Shown piece by piece: positions 57,527 to 64,000 of a DNA stretch of 64,000 nt (within the stretch, counting starts at the first letter, position 1; each line of letters begins with the position of its first letter). A program made the position numbers and the translations under genes. This stretch comes from Loripinus fragilis (Eukaryota > Mollusca > Bivalvia > Lucinida > Lucinidae): the NCBI GenBank assembly GCA_964019695.1, contig OZ026525.1, positions 65,070,253-65,134,252 of the forward strand, given 5' to 3'. Below the pieces are notes generated by a model. That model was not told the DNA's origin. It did no database searches and was given only the letters and a program-made list of their open reading frames with translations.

Positions 57527-57850
57527 ATCTTACATGAGTGCTCATGTTTTATTGAATTTATTAAACGAGTTGGGGAAAAGAGATAAAATGCGAGGCTTGC
57601 CGAGCATTTTATCTCTTTTTCGCAACGAGTTTAATAAATTCAATAATACAAGAGTACGAATGTTAGATTCTATTTATCATATGACAAATACTTTAGAATC
57701 TCATTTCTGACGTAAAAACGTTATAATTTTTTCATTATGTACGCAAAGTTATGGATGCATAACGTTTATCGTAAATATATAAACCACTAGTGGTTGATCG
57801 ATTTTATTGCATGGCGTTATTTCACTCCCAGGTACGACGTCATATGATAT
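57527..57850. mobile_element. foldback repeat family F, copy 1
   Basis: GAGTGCTCATGTTTTATTGAA, TTTATTAAACGAGTTGG and AGATAAAATGC face GCATTTTATCTC, CAACGAGTTTAATAAATTC and AATAATACAAGAG around GAGGCTTGCCGA. The text continues with TTATCATATGACA, CCACTAGTGG, TTTTATTGCATGGCGTT and CGTCATATGAT, shared with 60425. Confidence 0.75.
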
Positions 57851-58171
57851 ATGTAATTTGATTATTCCACACTGCGGAAATATCAGAACATCTCTGCCTG
57901 ACGCAAGCAATATCATTGTAACCAGTAAGGCAACCAAACACAGACGTATTAGTACTACTATTGTAGGGATATTCACTTGGTAGTTTTTTTCAAGACTGGC
58001 ATGGGTAACTAAAGGCGCCTTCTGAATGTCAACACCGTCGGTCAGAATGTGCGAGAAAGACATCTTCACAGTATTGACAGACATACACATACACTGTTTT
58101 ACAAGACGTGACACTACCAGCGTGTTTGTGTCACCAAAAGTAAGAAAGAGGGCAAAGATCATGAAACAACA

Positions 58172-58565
58172 CAATCAAGCTCCCCACCTGACCCAGGATA
58201 TCAAAGGGAAAGTGACAACTTCACCATTATATATCACAAACGAGAGCCAAGAGGTCAGGCCTTTCCAAGCAGGTGGCGACAAGGCAACAATAAACAGACG
58301 CGCACGAAAGCATAGCAAAAATAATACAGAAATAACATTAATAATCAACAAAAGAACGATCAGTAAAACTATTTTACTGGAGGGCTTAAACCGGTTTCAC
58401 GGCGCACTAACCTCACCCTTAATTCAGATGTGGATCAAAACACATGGGTGTTTTGTTTGCATGAAAGACCCCTAACTTATCAATGCATAATCTCATAGAA
58501 CATATAAATTAAGATATAAAAAGGAGACAAAGCAAAAATAAGGACTCAACAGTAAATAAAACTGT
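58172..58565. mobile_element. second copy of the repeat found at 4245-4765
   Basis: CACCTGACCCAGGATATCAA, GGGAAAGTGACAACTTC, ACTGGAGGGCTTAAACCGG, AATTCAGATGTGGATCAA, CATGAAAGACCCCTAACTT and AAGGACTCAACAGTAAAT in the same order as 4245-4765. It lacks the nested SINE and so gives the empty-site sequence. Confidence 0.75.
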
Positions 58566-59059
58566 TAGATAGAGGTTAATTATTTTTTCGAGGTGAATAC
58601 CAAATATATAATAAAATGAGCCGTGACACGTGATTGCCAACAATGTGGCATTTTGACAAGTGTAGACTCAGACGAGCCTGTGGAGCCTCCTTTTAAGCTT
58701 AGAAACTCTAAATGATGTTCGATTAGTAGCTTTACAGTCATAGAGTAGTCAAGCGACAAGGAAATGCTCTGATCAGACTGCGCGTATGCGCAAGCAGGTC
58801 TGAGCCTTTGCTAGTCGCACATACCACATTGTTGGAAATTTCTTGCCACGGCTCAAGTGGGGTGAAAAAATCAATAGTTTTACGACTACGTTGCACAAGT
58901 GGAACTGCTGATATTTTCAGTATATTTCACCACAAGAGATGAATGCAAACAAAAAAAAAACAGAAAAAAACGCAATTTTCTTTTTATTTTATATTCGACG
59001 AAAGAACAACAGAAAGCGCATCCTCACAGGTTCCCTGACCTATTCTTTTAAACCGGCAT

Positions 59060-59398
59060 GAGCGCAGTAGAAGCGCAGTAGAAGCGCCTAGGTCGTAGTA
59101 GAAGCGTATCGGAATTTCAGATTTTATATAGAAAGGACACAAAGGCGCAGCGAAAGCGTAGCTCCATCGCCAAGTCGTAGCAAGGTCGCAGCTACATCGC
59201 AATCAGCGAAGACTAAGCGTAGCCAGATCTTCATTGTCGTAGTGGGATCGTAGCAGCAGCGTAACGGAAGCGTAGTAGAAGCGTCAAGTCCCCAAATCGT
59301 GTGGCTGTCTACGCTTCCGCGGCGATTTGGAATAATTTTAGAGAAAATCCTAGATCGCCATGAGTATAGCGGAATCGCCGTCCAGTGGAATGTGGAGT
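59060..59398. mobile_element. motif-saturated element, GTAGNAGCG vocabulary
   Basis: AAGCGCAGTAGAAGCG, GTCGTAGTAGAAGCGTA, AAAGCGTAGC, GTCGTAGCAAGGTCG, GATCGTAGCAGCAGCG and similar motifs recur throughout. The right end CGCCGTCCAGTGGAATGTGGAG abuts TTAA (59399-59402). A TTAA also lies just left, at 59048-59051. The inverted right end contains CACTGGACGGCGA, resembling CACTGGACTGCGA at 12584. No coding. Confidence 0.5.
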
Positions 59399-59870
59399 TA
59401 ACGATTTGACTTTTACAATGCGTTTATTGGATATAACATTGGGTGTTAACGCAGTTTGCACCTGGAAATGGAATGACTTAGAACCATATTTTAACGAATG
59501 TTACTTAATAAACCAGCATTTGAGTGTGCCTTAGGGTAGGCTGACGCTATGCCAGACCAAACGGTGACGATTAATTATTATATTCTCATCAATACTTTAT
59601 TTGTATTGTGTTGCAATTAAACAGAACTATCGATAAATTGATGATTGAACATCGATAGAATTGACCCTACTATCAAATATTCTAAAATAGACTAAGATTG
59701 TCTTTTGTTTCTCAACAAAAATGTATACTGTGGATGAGCTTATTTGGACACAGGGATCCAGATAGAGTACAGTCAATTCTCTTGGAAATTTCACCAAAAC
59801 TGAAAAAAGCTCGGCTGTAGTCATCGGCTGTATGCTTATGCTCACGGTATACTTTTTTCTGTCTGATTTA

Positions 59871-60074
59871 GGCAGTGTGGATCCTGGTCAGGCTGATCCC
59901 AGAGGAGCAGTCTGATCAGGTTCTGCACTGTTTATTTTCTTATATGCGCGCGGCTGTAGTTGTCGGCTGTTTGCATATGCTCACGTCATGAACTATTTTC
60001 AGGGTGTTTATTGGGCATTGCAGTCCCTGATCAGACGGATCCTAGAGGAACAGTCTGATCTGGTTCTACACTGT
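59871..60074. repeat. two successive CTGATC-type palindromes
   Basis: GCAGTGTGGATCCTGGTCAGGCTG ... CAGTCTGATCAGGTTCTGCACTG at 59871-59930, and GCATTGCAGTCCCTGATCAGACGG ... CAGTCTGATCTGGTTCTACACTG at 60018-60074. The GCGGCTGTAGT.GTCGGCTGT lead-in is also repeated, so the whole unit of about 130 bases is a tandem pair. Confidence 0.65.
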
Positions 60075-60424
60075 TATGCGTTTTTTAAGAATTAGCGGTC
60101 TACATGCTGTTTTAGACGTTTAATGGCATTTAGCAGTCGTAGAGTTCAGCGCTGGGCTCATCAATACCACCGTATTGATGTACTCAAGTTCTGTTTTAAC
60201 GTTTTTGTGGTGCGTCACGTCATTTACTTGTTTATTATTTTTCCTGATGAAGCCACTACGGCGAAACATTGAATATTAAAGAATATTTAAATAAAAACAT
60301 TCGTGTTGGTGTTGATTAATTTTAGTTTTCCAAAACTGAAACAAATTCCACCAATAAATGTTTTAGATGTTCAATACCTATAAGGCATATAGATGAACCA
60401 AAAAGTCATACAAGATACAAGAAA

Positions 60425-60785
60425 TAGAGGATTTTTTTTTATGAGTGCTCATGTTTTTTTAATTTATTAAACGAGTTGAGGAAAATAGATAAAATGCGAG
60501 GCTTGCCGAGCATTTTATCTCTTTTTCGCAACAAGTTTAATAAGTTCAATAATACAAGAGCATGCATGTTAGATTTTATTTATCATATGACATTAAGATT
60601 ACTTTAAAATCTCATTTCTGGCTTAAAATCGTTATACTTTTGCCATTATGTATGCAACATTGTTATGGACTCAAAACGTTTCCCGAAAATCTGTAAACCA
60701 CTAGTGATTTTTCGATTTTATTGCATGGCGTTTTTTCAATACAGACGCAACGTCATATGATAATTACATATTATCATAATAGTAA
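60425..60785. mobile_element. foldback repeat family F, copy 2
   Basis: Collinear with 57527-57850 over the hairpin (AAAATGCGAGGCTTGCCGAG then CATTTT) and the adjoining CCACTAGTGATTTTTCGATTTTATTGCATGGCG segment. Confidence 0.75.
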
Positions 60786-60921
60786 CTTGATCCGGTGTAC
60801 TGTTTCACGTCGAGTGGATGAGGTCATACCATCGGATCACCCGAGACGCGTAGCGTCGAGGGTGATCCAATGGTATGGCCTCATCCACGAGACTTGATAC
60901 TGTACGCCAGATCAAGTTACT
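60781..60921. repeat. 141-base palindromic foldback element
   Basis: AGTAACTTGATC, GTGGATGAGG and CATACCAT then GGATCACCC face GGGTGATCC, ATGGTATG, CCTCATCCAC and GATCAAGTTACT. The apex GAGACGCGTAGCGTCGAG is GC-rich. Same architecture as 12045 and 30745. Confidence 0.8.
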
Positions 60922-61156
60922 ATTTTGATATAATGTTTATTATATGCCTTTTTCTGACATTCTTTCTGATTTTAAAACCTGTTTCCGGTCTTTTATCCCG
61001 AAAAATTGCGGGAACGTTTTCCATAACGTTACGTTTCTTGACGTCACGTCAACATGTTTTCCGACTCTGGTTCCATGCTTGCAATTTACTTTACGTAACG
61101 TCGCCACAAAAGCAGGTACATGTAACGACATTAGCCTCGTTTTAAAGGATAGTGAT

Positions 61157-61244
61157 ATGGATTCAGAAAACCTCAGTTCGTTGATCCGGCTTTCTGTATC
61201 AGATGGCCAGAAAACAGACAGTTCTAAAGTCGGATCAGTTATAG
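61157..61244 (+). CDS. candidate first coding exon, unrecognised
   Basis: ATG at 61157 opens 29 codons plus one base to donor ATAG|GTATATAA. The peptide begins MDSENLSSLIRLSVSDGQK and is hydrophilic and non-repetitive. Upstream (60990-61060) is a CG-containing stretch with TTGACGTCACGTCA, a CRE-like site, unusual for this AT-rich tract. Its phase fits the acceptor at 62095. Short, so chance cannot be excluded. Confidence 0.35.
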
Positions 61245-62094
61245 GTATATAATAAACGTTATTTAACGTTGGTTTCCATAAACAAATAACATTAGCTACA
61301 GGAACTATTTTCTGACAAACAAGAGTATAATATAGCTGTAAAATGGAAGTCACAGTTAATTATTTCACAAGCATATTCATATACACAAATATATTATTAG
61401 AGTAGAAATATTGATAATACATAAATATGTACCACTATTTTACTTGTAGCCCTTGAAAACGAAAAAAAACAAAAACAAAAAAAAACAACAACAAGACAAT
61501 GAATGTCAATCGATGGCCTCAAGGTCTTGGATCGAAAACATAAATGTTTCAATGACATACTTAGGGTCACTAGAAGTAATTCCTTAAGATAAATTTAAAT
61601 ATTTTATCAAATGACGTCGCGAAACGTTATGACGTCCATGACAACGTTGCGAACATGATGACAAAATTATAACGTTTTACGACAGAAATGCGATTTCAAA
61701 GTATGCCGGGATCCTGGTTTATCGCAGAGCTATCTAGTCTTTGTGAGATTAAGTAAGACCAAAGCAAATTAACTTTTATTTAATTACTCCACATTGTAGA
61801 TAAATCATTCCTATACAATCTAACCAGAAAAGAAAATGTGTTCCCAGATTGACACGTATGATCGTTTACGTAATCGGGTCACCCTAGTTTATCGCGGAGT
61901 TCACTTAAATTAGAAAATTTCAAAGACAAGGAAGCCAAATGCTCCAACGGTCTTTATTAATGTTAAGGAACATTTTCCAATAAATATTAAACGTTTCAAT
62001 CAATTCACAATACTTAAATTTTATCTTTGGCATCAATTTAAATTGTTATTTCGTTTTTTCAGTAATTACAATGTATTGTGCATTTTCAACACAG

Positions 62095-62181
62095 GGAGGG
62101 CACCTAAATGCACTGCCTCTCCTAACGACTCACTTTTGAACAAAAATAAAAGGGGATCCAGTGAGAGCAATGATCACACTG
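62095..62181 (+). CDS. candidate second coding exon, unrecognised
   Basis: Preceded by acceptor TGCATTTTCAACACAG. Two bases complete the split codon from 61244; then RAPKCTASPNDSLLNKNK and a serine-rich part follow, to donor ACACTG|GTAAATG. Without splicing, the frame continues 22 codons to a TAG at about 62249, inside the palindrome arm, giving an 80-residue protein. The 3' edge overlaps the palindrome, so exonised repeat or chance are alternatives. Confidence 0.35.
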
Positions 62182-62600
62182 GTAAATGTATACGTCGATT
62201 TGCTGGTGTTTACGCATATTGCCGGTACTTCATAGACCGGAAGTGGTAGATATTGGTGTTAATACTGTATAGAAAAACATGCCATATGCCTAAAGGACTA
62301 TAGACTTCAATCATGTTTAAGTATTCAGTATGTGTACGGCGATTTATGTAAGCATTAAAGAATAGATTCGAGTACCGATCATGCAGATCGGTACTCGAAT
62401 CTATTCCTAAATGCTTACATAAATCGCCATGTGCATGCCATATACTTAAAAATGATCTAATTCTATAGTCCTTTAGGCATATGGCATGTTTTTATATGTA
62501 GTAATAACACCAATATCTACCACTTCCGGTCTATGAAGTAACGGCAATACGCGTAAATACCAGCAAATCGACGTATACATTTACCAGTGTGATGATTGTA
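62164..62600. repeat. near-perfect palindrome, arms about 215 bases, 5-base loop
   Basis: GATTCGAGTACCGATC faces GATCGGTACTCGAATC around ATGCA (62381-62385). Outward, ATTTATGTAAGCATT/AATGCTTACATAAAT, GCCATATGCCTAAAGGACTATAG/CTATAGTCC.., GGTAGATATTGGTGTTA and ACACTGGTAAATGTATACG are all mirrored with few mismatches. No ORF spans it. Confidence 0.85.
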
Positions 62601-62618
62601 TTTTGCGCATTTAACAAA

Positions 62619-62702
62619 AATGAATGACAACCAACCTCTGATGGCTCCTGACGACCAATTTCCAGTGCATTTTAATTTGAATGACCTTGTCTATACAAAG
62701 TG
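62619..62702 (+). other. small open frame, possible exon or chance
   Basis: ATG at 62619 begins MNDNQPLMAPDDQFPV and stops after 27 residues. The composition is protein-like, but no splice sites or partner support it. Confidence 0.15.
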
Positions 62703-63107
62703 ACAGTCGGCGCTAAACAGCTGTCCATTCTACGTGGGCTTTATGACTTTCTTTATAAAAAAATCCAAGTGACTTTTTTTGTATGGGTGACATATGTCAG
62801 ATTCAGACGAGAACTCCAGCTGAGGTAAACAAACTGAATCGCTTGTTTAAAAATACCCATAAGGCTTTGATAAGGGGAGGGGTAGTGAATATCAATAGAA
62901 AATGGTAAACTTCGTAATGTATATATGAAAATAATTTTACTCATCAGTTGACTTTACATATTGTCAACTTGACATGGATTTGACGAGCTGGGGGCTTCCT
63001 TCAACTATAGTTAACATAAACAATCGCGAGGGGGCGCCATGTTGGAGAAATCATGAGATTTGTCCAATCCGCGGTAAACTACGATCCGCGATAAACTAGG
63101 AAGGGAG

Positions 63108-63290
63108 AAGTGTCATATGATAAATAGAATCTAACATTCGTGCTCTTGTATTATTGAATTTATTAAACTCGTTTCGAAAATTGATAAAATGGCAAGCCTC
63201 GCATTACATATCGCTTTTCTCCAACTCGTTTAATAAATTCAATAAAACATGAGCACTCATTTAAGATCCTCTATATCAGCAACAAAGGGA
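63108..63290. mobile_element. foldback repeat family F, copy 3 (short, inverted)
   Basis: Starts GTGTCATATGATAAATAGAATC. CTCTTGTATTATTGAATTTA and TTAAACTCGTTT face AACTCGTTTAATAAATTC and AATAAAACATGAGCACTCA. Opposite orientation to copies 1 and 2, with the long internal part missing. Confidence 0.7.
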
Positions 63291-63353
63291 TCACTCATGT
63301 AAGATACTCTATATCTGCAACAAGGGGTGCACTCATGTAATTTCCTCTATTTA
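63258..63353. repeat. 38-base tandem, about 2.5 copies
   Basis: CACTCATGTAAGAT.CTCTATAT followed by GCAACAA.GGG is repeated. The unit contains the outer tip of the family F repeat (ATGAGTGCTCATG-like), so the array grew from an element end. Confidence 0.6.
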
Positions 63354-64000
63354 ATAAAAATAAAAACCAATAGGTATAAAGAAAGGAAAGAGATAAAAGG
63401 TGTTACCGACCAGCGGCCTATTTCAGCTAAAAGAAGATACAACTAGAACACATTCGATGGCGCGCCATCGCAAATCCCAACGCTCTCAAAGAGATCTAAT
63501 GATAGTTGACCCCTTGACCCCATCCCATGTTCACTAGCTTGATTCTAGGGTAAAAATTGTCAGTGTATCCTGGTCTACTGCCCCTCCCCTTTAATTTGAT
63601 ATGCAAGATGACCATTTTCAGAAAATTAAATTTTTGACCCCCAGTACTCCCAAGTCCCAGCCTCTGGGGTATGACCCAGGGGATGGAATAAAAATCCCCT
63701 CTTATATGTCTGATATCTTTCATTTGTGAAAATTTCGGAAATGTAAAGTACCCAACACGGGTCAATTCGTGAGTATGGACAGACAGATGGACAGACGGAC
63801 GGATGGGGGCGATTGCAATTTCCCCATCACTTTTAAAAAAGCGTGGGGATAAAATTACAGATCATGCCAAAATTCAAGCAGCAAACAAGCATAGCACCTA
63901 CAGGTAAACGCATAAAAGCAAACTATAAAACATAACGTTCAAACAACGCAGCTTACTAATCTGACCTTCTTAACTGACACACATGGCCCATTTACATAAT
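63354..64000. other. edge of window, no gene seen
   Basis: AT-rich with a GACAGACAGATGGACAGACGGACGG tract at 63778-63804. A minus frame near 63496-63765 has no splice or family support. Confidence 0.5.

Noticed and set aside
57749..58174. 141-codon minus-strand frame with a hydrophobic segment (VVLIRLCLVALLVTMILLA)
   Set aside because: The hydrophobic stretch is suggestive of a membrane segment, but the frame abuts repeat copies on both sides and no partner exon or conserved motif was seen. Worth a tblastn, not an annotation.

Overview
This window looks like animal nuclear DNA that is repeat-dense and gene-poor. The repeat content (tRNA-headed SINEs with a GGGACGTAAAG tail, many short foldback elements, the GGCCGAGTTG array, mariner remnants) fits a mollusc, most probably a bivalve. 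That assignment is an inference from repeat character; no diagnostic gene supports it. Most of the 64 kb is mobile-element debris in AT-rich DNA, and most long open frames are chance frames inside simple repeats or mobile elements.

One protein-coding gene can be assembled with some confidence. It lies on the minus strand and spans about 30 kb. A long first coding exon (37906-39017), a 57-base middle exon (12228-12284) and a terminal exon (9112-10006) have good splice sites and compatible phases. Together they close exactly on a stop and give a 687-residue hydrophilic protein of unrecognised family. Two weaker gene candidates are a pair of plus-strand exons (61157-61244 and 62095-62181) and a minus-strand exon (48263-48493).

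Layout. 1-2 kb: tandem repeats, a hAT-like MITE and a SINE. 2.9-6.1 kb: a broken copy of a long multicopy ORF family, split by a repeat that itself carries a nested SINE fragment. 6-9 kb: AT-rich repeats. 9-12.3 kb: the last two exons of the main gene, with foldback elements close to them. 12-37 kb: the very large intron of that gene, filled with TA-flanked MITEs, SINEs, microsatellites, palindromes and motif-saturated elements. 37-39 kb: a 0.93 kb inverted repeat immediately beside the first coding exon. 39-48 kb: hairpin MITEs, an approximately 60-base satellite and an AAT/ATT microsatellite. 48.8-52 kb: two mariner relics and a second broken copy of the long ORF family. 52.3-56.8 kb: a 4.5 kb TA-flanked insertion whose empty site is preserved at 39.57 kb. 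57-64 kb: more foldback elements, including a roughly 430-base near-perfect palindrome.

The main unusual signal is structural. At least four elements are built from dense, degenerate CG-containing short motifs, each with its own motif vocabulary. Several appear to end at TTAA. There are also several families of near-perfect palindromes that share outer arms but differ in the core. No prokaryotic operon, CRISPR array, rRNA or convincing functional tRNA gene was seen. All calls come from reading the sequence by eye; no database search was run.
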